From: Pseudomonadales bacterium
GTDB taxonomy: Bacteria > Pseudomonadota > Gammaproteobacteria > Pseudomonadales > Azotimanducaceae
Direction of reading: 5' to 3'
Assembly: GCA_017642855.1 (NCBI GenBank)
Contig: JAEPOO010000002.1
Coordinates: forward strand, 829,545-893,544
DNA: 64,000 bases
This document shows positions 18,152 to 26,549 of the stretch, piece after piece. A model generated the notes under the pieces. That model searched no databases. It saw nothing but the letters and a program-made list of their open reading frames with translations, and was not told where the DNA came from. A program made the position numbers and the translations under genes. The stretch's first letter is position 1. Each line of letters opens with the position of its first letter.

Positions 18152-19042
18152 ATGACAACCTTCGAAAATATTCTTTACGAGGTGGAGGGTGGTAAAGCGC
18201 GCATCACTCTCAATCGACCAGAAAAACGCAATGCGCTTTCCATAGAACTCGTCGAAGAGTTACGTGACGCGCTATGGGAAGCAGATGACGACAAATCTGT
18301 TCACTGTGTCATTCTAAGAGGATCAGGCACATCTTTTTGTGCTGGTTATGATCTGACACCAAGTCGTACTCGAAAAGATGATGGGGTTCAGCGCAGAAAA
18401 GGTGTCGGCATGGATGATGATGCGTGGCACATTGAGCGTTTTCAACGCAGCCTGCGCACCCTGACGGAGATGCACAAGCCTTCGATTGCCCAGATTCATG
18501 GGCACTGTTATGCGGGGGGCACTGATCTCGCACTGTACTGTGACATGCTGATCTGTTCAGACAATGCGAGTATCGGATATTCGGCACTCCGCAACATGGG
18601 TGCGGCGCCCAACCAGATGTGGCTTTACCATTGCGGCCCTCAATGGGCCAAACGTTTGTTGTTAACCGGAGATACTCTCTCTGGTGCCGATGCCGCAAAG
18701 ATTGGGCTCGTGCTTAAGTCCGTACCGGAAGGCTACTTGGAATCGGAAGTGGAAGGCTTGGCCGACAGACTTAGCTGGATAGATCCCGAAATGTTGTCTG
18801 CCAACAAGAGAATTATCAATGTTGGTATGGAATTGATGGGCTCGCAATTGTTACAGAGACTGGCGGCGGAGAATGATGCCCGAGCACATACCTCTAAAGC
18901 GGCGCGTGATGTCTTCAAGCAAATATCAACAGAAGGTCTTCGAGCGGCTCTACATGACCGGGATGCTCCTTTTGGAGATAGTCGTGCCCAGGTGGAAGGT
19001 CCGGAAATCCGAGACAGTTCGGGACGCCTGATCTCTTCGTAA
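18152..19042 (+). CDS. Enoyl-CoA hydratase/isomerase (crotonase) family protein
   Basis: The 296-residue crotonase-fold protein carries ARITLNRPEKRNALSIELVEEL near the N-terminus, the oxyanion-hole segment GTSFCAGYDL (about 60-70) and IAQIHGHCYAGGTDLALYCD (about 112-131). In the canonical hydratase the second catalytic Glu lies in the loop after the GG(G/T) turn; here the region reads SIGYSALRNMGAAP and lacks an obvious pair of Glu, so a hydratase activity is not certain and an isomerase, hydrolase or other crotonase reaction is possible. Start ATG 18152 has AAAGGAG seven bases upstream. The ThuA-like gene follows after 27 bp, probably in one operon. Confidence 0.87.
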   Translation: MTTFENILYEVEGGKARITLNRPEKRNALSIELVEELRDALWEADDDKSVHCVILRGSGTSFCAGYDLTPSRTRKDDGVQRRKGVGMDDDAWHIERFQRSLRTLTEMHKPSIAQIHGHCYAGGTDLALYCDMLICSDNASIGYSALRNMGAAPNQMWLYHCGPQWAKRLLLTGDTLSGADAAKIGLVLKSVPEGYLESEVEGLADRLSWIDPEMLSANKRIINVGMELMGSQLLQRLAAENDARAHTSKAARDVFKQISTEGLRAALHDRDAPFGDSRAQVEGPEIRDSSGRLISS

Positions 19043-19069
19043 TCCAGAAAATCGATAGGAACGGCAACC

Positions 19070-19822
19070 ATGTCTAATAATCAGAGAATCGACGTTTACC
19101 TCGTTTGCAATGCTAGATATCACGATACGAATTTCGCACGACTCGAGTTGCTAAAGCTTCTGGCAGAAAACGAGGATATCAACACACGCGTTGCAGAGAA
19201 CTTCAGCGATGTTGATGCGATAGCGGGATCCAAGCTGCTAATCACGTATACCTGCGATTTGCGACCCACGGAGGAAGAACAACAACACCTGGCCAAGTTT
19301 CTGGAAGACGGCGGGTGTTGGTTCGCGTTGCATGCGACTAATGCGCTGCTTGAGTTCGTCGATGGCAAGCCGGATACGCCAGACCTCGCGCCGCTCTTTA
19401 TGAATCTATTGGGGAGCCGATTTGTCGCGCATCCTCCTAACCAGCGCTTTCGTGTGCGAGTGACGGACGTTGACCATGCGCTGACAAGAGACCTGGAAGA
19501 CTTTGATGTAGAAGATGAGGAACCCTATTACTGCGAACCAAGAGGTGATCAGACAGTATTGTTGGAAGCTTCATACACGATGCCTTCGACCGGCTATGTT
19601 CAGTCTGAATATGGCACTGACAGAGATGCCCAGCCCCAGATGTATCTGCATAAATGGGGCGATGGCGAAGTGCTTTATTTGTCTCTTGGTCACTGTACTG
19701 GTAAGCACGACATGAAGCCATTGGCGGATGTGGTACCTGCAATGAGAGGTTCCTGGAACTCGCCGGTCTACTATGAACTTCTGCGTCGCGGCATCAACTG
19801 GGGAATTGGTGAGCTGAAGTAG
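19070..19822 (+). CDS. ThuA-like domain protein
   Basis: The 250-residue protein resembles the ThuA (trehalose utilisation-like, class I amidotransferase-like) fold. An N-terminal strand YLVCNARYHDTNFARLELL is followed by KLLITYTCDLRPTEEEQQ and LAKFLEDGGCWFALHATNAL, where the FL..GG...LH pattern is characteristic, and later VDHALTRDLEDFDVEDEEPYY and GDGEVLYLSLGH. Family members are found in sugar metabolism and many soluble or exported proteins; no reaction is established for most. No signal peptide is seen. It follows the crotonase gene by 27 bp. Function unassigned. Confidence 0.8.
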   Translation: MSNNQRIDVYLVCNARYHDTNFARLELLKLLAENEDINTRVAENFSDVDAIAGSKLLITYTCDLRPTEEEQQHLAKFLEDGGCWFALHATNALLEFVDGKPDTPDLAPLFMNLLGSRFVAHPPNQRFRVRVTDVDHALTRDLEDFDVEDEEPYYCEPRGDQTVLLEASYTMPSTGYVQSEYGTDRDAQPQMYLHKWGDGEVLYLSLGHCTGKHDMKPLADVVPAMRGSWNSPVYYELLRRGINWGIGELK

Positions 19823-19931
19823 CACCCATTGCACCCGTGTCATGCAGCTTCCGCCGCGAAATTCTGAAATTCGATTTAGTGTGGCAAATCAGTCACTATA
19901 AGAAACGGTATTATCTCTAATAATAAGAAAA

Positions 19932-22103
19932 ATGAGTCTCATCATGTTCAAGTCCAACACGTTGGTATCCCCATGCCTGCTGGTCACCCTGAGTTTGTTA
20001 CTTTCATCCTGTGCAGATGATGAATTGGCGCCATCCAGTGATGTGATCAGTGCCTCAGCCAATGCTCATGAAAATTCCAGTGTTATAGAGGAGACAGGGC
20101 GTGCAGATATGCTGCTCGAAGAGCAGGCACAAGCTGGTGTTTGGGCTTCCAAAGTCTTTGAAACAGAAACCGAACTGATGAGCAGGGATGCTCCGGCTCG
20201 GCAATACGTAGAGCGTTCCCTCGCGAGCAGTTTCAACGAACGTACCGCTTACTATGGTGATCTTCACGTACACACAGAATATTCGTTTGACGCCTACGCA
20301 TTCGGAACTTTGGCCACGCCTTATGATGCGTATCGCTTTGCCACCGGTGAACCCATCAAGAATGCCGCAGGTTTTGATATGCAGTTGTCTCGCCCCATGG
20401 ATTTCTATGCGGTAACCGACCACGCTATGTTTTTGGGTGTCGCGAAAGCAGCTGCAGAGACTGACACTGAATTCTCTAAAAATGAGTTTTCTCAGCCTTA
20501 TCATGAATTGAATAGCCCAGAAAATTCGGGGTCAGATTGGCTCAGTATTCTGAAGCGCCTTCAAACTTTCGCTGACTTTCTCCCAAGGGCGGTAACCGGC
20601 GTTAACTCGGGCGAACTGGATAGGCAAGAAGTGCTCGGTGTTGTGAGGACCGCCTGGACAGATACCGTTGATGCAGCGGAACAGTTCTACAGGCCTGGCG
20701 AATTCACAACCTTTGTTGGCTACGAATACACGTCGTCGGCTGCTGACATGGGGAACCTGCATCGAAACGTTATTTTTGAGGGTGCCAGTTTGCTGCCACG
20801 GGAACCATTCTCTCGCTTTCATTCTGTGAATCCTGAAGATTTGTGGCAGTGGATGGATGACCTTCGAGCGAAAGGTGTTGAGAGCCTTGCGATTCCCCAT
20901 AACTCGAACGGCTCCAATGGTCGTATGTTTCAGACGACAACTTGGGATGAAGAGCCACTTGATCAAGACTATGCAAAGCAGCGTATGCGGAATGAGCCCA
21001 TCATAGAGCTCACGCAGATCAAGGGAACTTCTGAAACACATCCAACGCTGTCTTCACGAGATGAGTTCTCAGGATTCGAGATCATGCCCTACAGGGTGGC
21101 GACCAACGCTTTGTCAAAAATTGAAGGGTCCTATGCCAGAGAAGCTTTGCTTAACGGCCTGTCGCTTGAGCAGAAAGATAGGGGCAATCCTTTTCAATTT
21201 GGGTTTATTGGTGCAAGCGATACGCATACCGCGGCAAGTCAAAATGACGAATCGAATTTCAGCTCAAAACTTGGGCTGGTGTCGGCAACGGCAGAGCAAC
21301 GTGGCTCTGTTCCGCAGGGCACCTTGGGTAATCTGCTCTATTATTATTCTGAGGCTTCCAATGCATTCAGTTCATCACCACGAGGCAGAGCGGCGTTTGC
21401 CAAGGTCAATGGTGATATCTATCTGAGTGGTGCGACCATCACCTTTGGTGCCTCAGGCTTGGCCGTTGCCTGGGCAGAAGAGAACACGCGGGAGTCCATC
21501 TACAGTGCGTTCCGTCGTAAAGAAGTGTTTGCGACCTCAGGTCCTCGTATCCAGTTAAGATTCTTTGCCGGACACGGTCTAGATGAAAGCCTGTTAACAG
21601 CCGAGGATGGCATTGAACAAGCGTATGCGAGGGGTGTCACTATGGGTGGCAATGTCTTGGCGGATGAGAGTGCAAATGGATCACCTGGTTTCCTCTTTAT
21701 GGCCACAGCGGATCCAATGGGTGCGCCGTTGCAGCGAGTTCAGGTTATTAAAGGCTGGATTGACGATGACGGTAATACCCAGGAAGAGGTCATCGATGTT
21801 GCCTGTGCAAACGGTGCGTCGGTTAATTCGAAAACCAACCGATGTCCGGTGAACGGTGCAAAAGTAGATCTATCGGATTGCTCGATTAATGCGGAAACCG
21901 GCAGCATGACGTTGTCCGCGCATTGGCAGGATCCGGATTTTGATCCTGAGCAGCGATCTTTTTACTACGCCCGTGTGTTGGAAAACCCAACCTGTCGTTG
22001 GTCCACCTGGGATGCCATTCGAGCCGGCGTAACGCCTCGTGATGACCTCGCCAAAACGCTTCAGGAGCGGGCCTGGTCTTCACCGATTCATTACATTCCG
22101 TAG
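19932..22103 (+). CDS. DUF3604 lipoprotein (PHP-like metal-binding fold)
   Basis: This 723-residue protein starts with a lipoprotein signal (LVTLSLLLSSC, Cys near residue 28). The body carries DUF3604 marks: AYYGDLHVHTEYSFDAYAFG with an HxH metal motif (about residue 112 onward), DFYAVTDHAMFLG, a long middle section with IPHNSNGSNG and IELTQIKGTSETH, and FGFIGASDTHTAAS. These resemble the first, second and later metal sites of PHP-type phosphoesterases, so a hydrolytic metalloenzyme at the outer membrane or periplasm is plausible; the substrate is unknown. Two starts are possible (19932 or ATG 19944, MFKSNTL); the second gives a more typical signal. It is convergent with the nucleotidase-like gene, 14 bp apart. 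Confidence 0.87.
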   Translation: MSLIMFKSNTLVSPCLLVTLSLLLSSCADDELAPSSDVISASANAHENSSVIEETGRADMLLEEQAQAGVWASKVFETETELMSRDAPARQYVERSLASSFNERTAYYGDLHVHTEYSFDAYAFGTLATPYDAYRFATGEPIKNAAGFDMQLSRPMDFYAVTDHAMFLGVAKAAAETDTEFSKNEFSQPYHELNSPENSGSDWLSILKRLQTFADFLPRAVTGVNSGELDRQEVLGVVRTAWTDTVDAAEQFYRPGEFTTFVGYEYTSSAADMGNLHRNVIFEGASLLPREPFSRFHSVNPEDLWQWMDDLRAKGVESLAIPHNSNGSNGRMFQTTTWDEEPLDQDYAKQRMRNEPIIELTQIKGTSETHPTLSSRDEFSGFEIMPYRVATNALSKIEGSYAREALLNGLSLEQKDRGNPFQFGFIGASDTHTAASQNDESNFSSKLGLVSATAEQRGSVPQGTLGNLLYYYSEASNAFSSSPRGRAAFAKVNGDIYLSGATITFGASGLAVAWAEENTRESIYSAFRRKEVFATSGPRIQLRFFAGHGLDESLLTAEDGIEQAYARGVTMGGNVLADESANGSPGFLFMATADPMGAPLQRVQVIKGWIDDDGNTQEEVIDVACANGASVNSKTNRCPVNGAKVDLSDCSINAETGSMTLSAHWQDPDFDPEQRSFYYARVLENPTCRWSTWDAIRAGVTPRDDLAKTLQERAWSSPIHYIP

Positions 22104-22117
22104 CGAAAACTGGCGGC

Positions 22118-23548
22118 TTATAAGCGCAGGGGATTCTGTTCAGATGATCCCTGTGCTTCGAGCCAGTCTTGGAAGGGTTGGCGGTAGTTGATACCGGTAT
22201 CAAAGGCATCTGGATCACCCTTGGAAAGGGGCCAGTAACCATCTCCACCGGCATACATGAAACTGTTAACGAGCACGCGGTAGCTGCGGCTCTCATCCAA
22301 TGGCTCACCATTGTTGGTAAACACCCATTGGCCCCTGCGTTTCTCAAGTCCGGCGACGACCGGTTCATGGCCTGAATCCAATGCCGTACGAATACTCTGA
22401 GCGTCCAGCTCCAACGCCAGGATGCTGTTGTCGAACGGCATGAGTGCAACGATGGTGCCCAGATCAATGGGTCCTTTAGGAAGATCAATGCGTATGCCGC
22501 CGGCATTGGTGATGGCGACGTCAGCCGTCGGGTCAGCGAGCAGCCAGCTATCAATGATGAGCTGTTGCAGCGCTTTGCTGTATCGACCTAGGGCTCTATT
22601 GCTGTAGGCAAGGGGCTCCGCCAAAAGTGCCTGGGTTTGACTGGCCCAACGTGCGATCAGTGCAGAGATACCGGCATTTTCTGTATCGAAGCGGTTCTCC
22701 TGGGTGGAAAATTTTCGCTTCACGATTTCTTTGGTTTCTTTATTCACAGTAAAGGTAGCTTTGGCGTAGGCCTCATAGTGATAACCGCCACCAAGCAGCA
22801 CGGTGTCTTCAATGTTTTCTGCGATCAGTTCGTTGCAGTGACCTGCGCCCATGAGCGCGATGTTGAGGTCCGCAGTTGCCCTGATCAGTTGCGTCAGAGG
22901 GTCAACACAAACGTGTGCAATGATCACGACAAGATCTGTACCCGCTGCCTCAACTTCCGGCAGTGTCTGGCGAACCGCACGCTCCAAGGCGATGAACTCC
23001 AGGTCTCGAACATGTGCGGGATGAGTAGCGATTGGTGTTTCGCGTGTTGTTAGACCGATGATACCGATGCGAAGGTCATTCACCATCGTGATGCTGTAGG
23101 GCAGAATCCCAATGTCGGTGGGTGTCTCGCCGTTGCGCCGCCAGCGTGTATTGGCACTTAAGTAAGGAAAGTCTGCTTCCTCTGCCCGGGCTTTAAACAC
23201 GTCGAGACCGAAATCGAATTCGTGATTGCCGACGGCACTGGCGTCGTACTGCATGGCGTTCATGACCTCGATCATGCTTTTTCCCTGAGTCCATGTGGAG
23301 ATTGCAGGACCGGTCCAGTTGTCGCCGCCACTCAGAATCAAAAAAGGACCGTCGGGGCTGTAACCTTCTTTTTTCTCCCAGACATCAAAGAGGCTGGCTG
23401 CGGACTGGCCGGATTTCATACCTTCCATCCAACCATGTTCGTCATTGGTATAGAGGATGGTGACTTCGCGAAGGTCTTCGTCGGATTCTGTGCTGACACA
23501 CCCGGCTAACAACAGGCTGCAAACCAACAACAGGCGATTAATGTTCAT
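22118..23548 (-). CDS. 5'-nucleotidase / 2',3'-cyclic phosphodiesterase family lipoprotein (UshA-like)
   Basis: The 476-residue protein has a lipobox signal (LLLVCSLLLAGC) and the two-domain UshA architecture. The metallophosphatase domain shows VTILYTNDEHGWMEG, ILSGGDNWTGPA, ASAVGNHEFDFG, VVIIAHVCVD and LMGAGHCNELI, giving the full set of Asp, Asn and His metal ligands. The C-terminal nucleotide-binding domain has ITNAGGIRIDLPKGPIDLGT and a late NSFMYAGGDGYWPL loop, the FxxxGGDGY-type substrate clamp. It probably hydrolyses extracellular nucleotides, supplying nucleosides; the deoxynucleoside kinase gene is divergent from it by 76 bp, a sensible functional pairing. Start is ATG 23548; an ATG 8 codons upstream is less likely. 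Confidence 0.9.
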   Translation of the reverse strand: MNINRLLLVCSLLLAGCVSTESDEDLREVTILYTNDEHGWMEGMKSGQSAASLFDVWEKKEGYSPDGPFLILSGGDNWTGPAISTWTQGKSMIEVMNAMQYDASAVGNHEFDFGLDVFKARAEEADFPYLSANTRWRRNGETPTDIGILPYSITMVNDLRIGIIGLTTRETPIATHPAHVRDLEFIALERAVRQTLPEVEAAGTDLVVIIAHVCVDPLTQLIRATADLNIALMGAGHCNELIAENIEDTVLLGGGYHYEAYAKATFTVNKETKEIVKRKFSTQENRFDTENAGISALIARWASQTQALLAEPLAYSNRALGRYSKALQQLIIDSWLLADPTADVAITNAGGIRIDLPKGPIDLGTIVALMPFDNSILALELDAQSIRTALDSGHEPVVAGLEKRRGQWVFTNNGEPLDESRSYRVLVNSFMYAGGDGYWPLSKGDPDAFDTGINYRQPFQDWLEAQGSSEQNPLRL

Positions 23549-23624
23549 GAGATAAAGTTTACGTAACATCAATCACAACCGAAACCGCGCACTTCTTTGT
23601 GCTTTTCATGCACAATGCCTCTCG

Positions 23625-24233
23625 ATGAAAAAGTCGATCGCAATCGCAGGCAACATTGGCAGTGGTAAATCTACCCTCTTGGAGTTTCTGGCCAATAATT
23701 TCGAGATACAGCCGTTTTACGAGCCGAATGCGACCAACCCATACCTGCCTAGTTTTTATGAGGATATGAGTGCCTGGGCATTTCACTCGCAGCTCTATTT
23801 CCTGGCGAACAAATTTAAGCTTCATCAGGCGCTGGACCAGGCGCCCGGCGTTGTCGCCCTGGACAGAACGATCTTTGAAGATGCGGAGATATTCGCCACC
23901 GCATTGCACCGCATGGGTCATATAGACAAAAGAGACTGGGCGACTTACCAGGACCTTTATGGTGCGATACTGGATGCGATTCATGCACCTGATTTGTTGA
24001 TTTACGTTCGCTGCGGCATGCGAACACTGCGCAAAAGAATCCGTATGCGAGGCCGAGAAATGGAGCAGGATATCGACCCAGCATACCTGCGTCGTCTTCA
24101 GCGGCTTTATGATAAGTGGATCGAGAACTATACGATGAGCGACGTCATGGTGATCGATTCCGACAGGTTGGACTATGCGTCTGACCTGATTGACCAATTG
24201 GATCTGATAGAACGCGTTGAGGCGATTGTATGA
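23625..24233 (+). CDS. Deoxynucleoside kinase family protein
   Basis: The 202-residue protein opens with a P-loop, IAIAGNIGSGKSTLLEFL (residues 5-22), has YEPNATNPYLPSFYEDM where substrate-binding Glu occurs, the LDRTIFEDAEIFA motif (equivalent to the DRSIYED signature of dAK/dGK kinases), and an arginine-rich lid RKRIRMRGREMEQD. It should phosphorylate a deoxynucleoside from ATP in the cytoplasm for salvage; which base is preferred is not visible. The stop overlaps the start of the phosphatase-like gene (ATGA type), so the pair is co-translated. Confidence 0.9.
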   Translation: MKKSIAIAGNIGSGKSTLLEFLANNFEIQPFYEPNATNPYLPSFYEDMSAWAFHSQLYFLANKFKLHQALDQAPGVVALDRTIFEDAEIFATALHRMGHIDKRDWATYQDLYGAILDAIHAPDLLIYVRCGMRTLRKRIRMRGREMEQDIDPAYLRRLQRLYDKWIENYTMSDVMVIDSDRLDYASDLIDQLDLIERVEAIV

Positions 24234-24982
24234 TTGAAGATTTCGAAGAGCGCCACCATGACTTTGATGGCTGTTTCAATTTTCGTGACATAGGTGGATA
24301 CCTGACGGAGGATGGTCGACGCGTTAAGTGGGGTCGTTACTTTCGTGCCGGTCGCCAGGATCGGATGAGTGAAGCGGATTTGCAGCGACTCTCCCAACTC
24401 AACGTTGGTGCGCAGATAGACCTGCGTGGTAATGAGGAAATCTCAGATCAGGGTCGTGGACCTTTGCCAGAGATGGGCGCGGACTACCACCATCTTCCGG
24501 TGATCCCGGAAGGCGGCAGGGAAAAGCTAAGCTTATTGGTCGGTGACACCGGAATCTCAGGTGAACGATATCTTGGTTATCTATCCTTCGGACCTGAAAC
24601 CTGGCTCACGCTCTTTGACATTCTGGCTGAACAAAGAAGCGATGCGCTGGTGATTCATTGCACCGCGGGTAAAGACAGGACAGGGGTCTCCACGGCGTTT
24701 TTACTCTCAGCTCTGGGCGTGGATCGAAAAATTATTGAAGCTGACTACCTGCTGACGAACCGGGATGTGGTTCGACAAGTGGATTTCGTGGAATCTACGA
24801 TTGGTTTGCCAGACGACATCACCCGGGAACAACTATGGGTTCTGGCCGGAGTGCCAGAGACAGCCATGTCGGTTTTTCTTGATGGACTGGAGTCGCAGTA
24901 TGGCGGCGCAATGGAATATCTTCGTCAGGCTGGAGTGACCAATGATCACTTCGACGCAGTCAGGGAGCGGTTTCTCGACTAA
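24230..24982 (+). CDS. Tyrosine-protein-phosphatase-like protein (Y_phosphatase3 type)
   Basis: The 250-residue protein has the CX5R active site in VIHCTAGKDRTGVSTAFLL, with Cys144 and Arg150, and the N-terminal NFRDIGGY segment typical of PF13350 phosphatases that act on phosphotyrosine, phosphoinositides or other phosphate esters. It overlaps the deoxynucleoside kinase gene by four bases. A role in nucleotide or signalling phosphate removal is possible; the sequence shows only the catalytic class. After the stop there is a 121-bp gap before the damaged PPK2 gene. Confidence 0.88.
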   Translation: MIEDFEERHHDFDGCFNFRDIGGYLTEDGRRVKWGRYFRAGRQDRMSEADLQRLSQLNVGAQIDLRGNEEISDQGRGPLPEMGADYHHLPVIPEGGREKLSLLVGDTGISGERYLGYLSFGPETWLTLFDILAEQRSDALVIHCTAGKDRTGVSTAFLLSALGVDRKIIEADYLLTNRDVVRQVDFVESTIGLPDDITREQLWVLAGVPETAMSVFLDGLESQYGGAMEYLRQAGVTNDHFDAVRERFLD

Positions 24983-25103
24983 TTTCATCTTCGCTCGCTT
25001 GCAGAAACTACATAATCTGTTTACCAAAGCTTAATCCTGTCCAGATACCGTGATCCATTTGGCTTTGCCATTATTCCCTTTTTTCACAAGATGTGATTGG
25101 TGA

Positions 25104-25892
25104 ATGAAAGCTCGGAAGATCAAGGTTATCGAAACGCCCTACGAAGGCGTATCCCAAGAAGACTACCAAATAGAAAAGCGTCGGCTTCAGGTCGAAATTC
25201 TCAAGATTCAACAGAAAATCATCAGCCAGGATAGAAGGTTGATTATTCTGTTTGAAGGAAGGGATGCGGCTGGCAAAGGCTCAACCATAAAGCGCTTCAC
25301 CGAAAACATCATACCTGCTCACTTTCGAACAGAAGCACTTGGAATTCCGTCGGGAAAAGAATCCAAGTATTGGTTTCGACGCTACGAAAAGAAGTTTCCC
25401 AAGCTAGGCGAACTCGTTTTCTTTGATCGCTCCTGGTACAGCCGAGCACTGATAGAACCGACTATGGGTTATTGCAGCAGGAAGTAATACAACTACTTCA
25501 TGAAAAAAGTACTCGATTGGGAACACAATCTAATCGACTCGGGGATTCTCCTGGTCAAGTTTTATCTGTCCATTGATTCGGACACGCAGCTGATACGCTT
25601 CGAAGAGCGTCTGAATTCGCCGCTGACATTCTGGAAATTTTCTGACAACGATCTGAAAGCCAGGAAGAAATGGGAGATATTTACTCAAAATAAGGAGCAG
25701 ATGTTCGGCCACACGTCTTCAGATATTTCACCTTGGGTTGTGGTCAACGCCAATAACAAGAAGGAAGCCAGACTGACCTCTATGTTGTATTTCGTTAGAT
25801 TGCTTGGGAATAATTCCTTTGAGCCTCTGACGGGCGAAGACATCACCAAAACCCATTCCATTAAGGTTGGCGGTGTAAAATTCCGAGGTTAA
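25104..25892 (+). pseudogene. Polyphosphate kinase 2 (PPK2) gene interrupted by in-frame TAA
   Basis: One continuous frame encodes a PPK2-family protein of about 262 residues but has a TAA at codon 128 (25485-25487). Before it are LIILFEGRDAAGKGSTIKRF (Walker A) and ELVFFDRSWYSRALIEPTMGYC (Walker B region); directly after it YNYFMKKVLDWE and the lid-like EERLNSPLTFWKFSDNDLKARKKW continue without any missing segment. Homologues have a Gln at this type of position (GYC...QY), so a single C-to-T change (CAA to TAA) explains it. The intact enzyme would move phosphate between polyphosphate and nucleoside phosphates. ATG 25500 could start a C-terminal piece, but that would lack the P-loop. TAA has no known standard recoding here, so I call a recent pseudogene, with sequencing error as the alternative. 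Confidence 0.85.
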
Positions 25893-25956
25893 ACTTTACA
25901 GCAACTGGCTGTATTGAAAGAATTGAAGGATCAGGAACAGCACGATGTAAATCTGG

Positions 25957-26450
25957 ATGAGTGACAAGCGATCGACTGCCTCGAATAAGAAATTCACCCT
26001 CAAAAAACCATCGATCTGCCTGTCCTAGAGTCGGCAGGTGGCCTGGTTTGCAACAAGAGTCACCACATATTATTGATGTTCAAACGCGGTAAATGGGACA
26101 TGCCCAAAGGCAGAATCGAAGACTCCCAGTGCCCTGAAATTTCCGCGCTTCGTGAAGTAGAAGAAGAAACCGGATTACGTGCCGATAAGCTCGAGATCCG
26201 AGGGAAGCTGGTTTCAACTTTTCATACCACCAGCCATCAGAAAATCGATTGCCTGAAAAAGACTCACTGGTACCTGATGGATTACGACGGCGATGACGAC
26301 GATACGAATCCCCAGGTTGAAGAAGGTATTATCGAGTGTCGGTGGGTGCACCTTAGTGACTTGCCTGAGTACCGTGAACTGCTCCGTGCGCGTATCAACT
26401 ATGTTGTCGACTTCTGGCATCAGAATTTGGCCTACATACCCAGAGCGTAA
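25957..26450 (+). pseudogene. NUDIX hydrolase gene with probable frameshift at an A6 run
   Basis: The NUDIX box is intact (GRIEDSQCPEISALREVEEETGL, here spanning residues of the in-frame part from ATG 26076), preceded by MFKRGKWDMPK. The frame stays open upstream to a TAA at 25986 and encodes the expected first strand LESAGGLVCNKSHHILL, but has no ATG, GTG or TTG before it. In the other frame ATG 25957 begins MSDKRSTASNKKFTLKK and meets the NUDIX frame at six As (26002-26007). One extra A, or a -1 shift there, joins them into a normal protein of about 164 residues. As read, only a form starting at TTG/ATG 26073-26076 is made, missing the first strand. It may be a pseudogene, a recoded gene or a homopolymer error. 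Confidence 0.65.
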
Positions 26451-26478
26451 TTCGTCTATTCTGGTAAGCTTGGCGCAA

Positions 26479-26503
26479 CTTGCCACTTGGCGGCTCTGGC
26501 AAG
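26479..26503. other. Short inverted repeat before the acyl-CoA dehydrogenase gene
   Basis: CTTGCCA (26479-26485) and TGGCAAG (26497-26503) form a 7-bp inverted repeat with an 11-nt loop in the 99-bp gap between the NUDIX gene and the acyl-CoA dehydrogenase gene. It could be a weak terminator (a TTTTT run follows about 14 nt later) or an operator. Chance is not excluded. Confidence 0.3.
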
Positions 26504-26549
26504 ATAGCATTGAGTCCTTTTTGAGTTTGAGAAGCACAGGGGAGTATTT

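Noticed and set aside
21886..22554. A 222-codon minus-strand frame near the nucleotidase-like gene
   Set aside because: It overlaps the DUF3604 3' end and is in a different frame from the UshA-like gene on the same strand, whose motifs are complete.
23559..24197. A 212-codon open frame on the minus strand
   Set aside because: It lies opposite the deoxynucleoside kinase gene, which has a P-loop and DRTIFED motif; the minus frame shows no domain or start signal.
25485..25487. Recoded stop in PPK2
   Set aside because: The codon is TAA, which is not used for selenocysteine or pyrrolysine, and it lies at a non-catalytic position; a point mutation or sequencing error is simpler.
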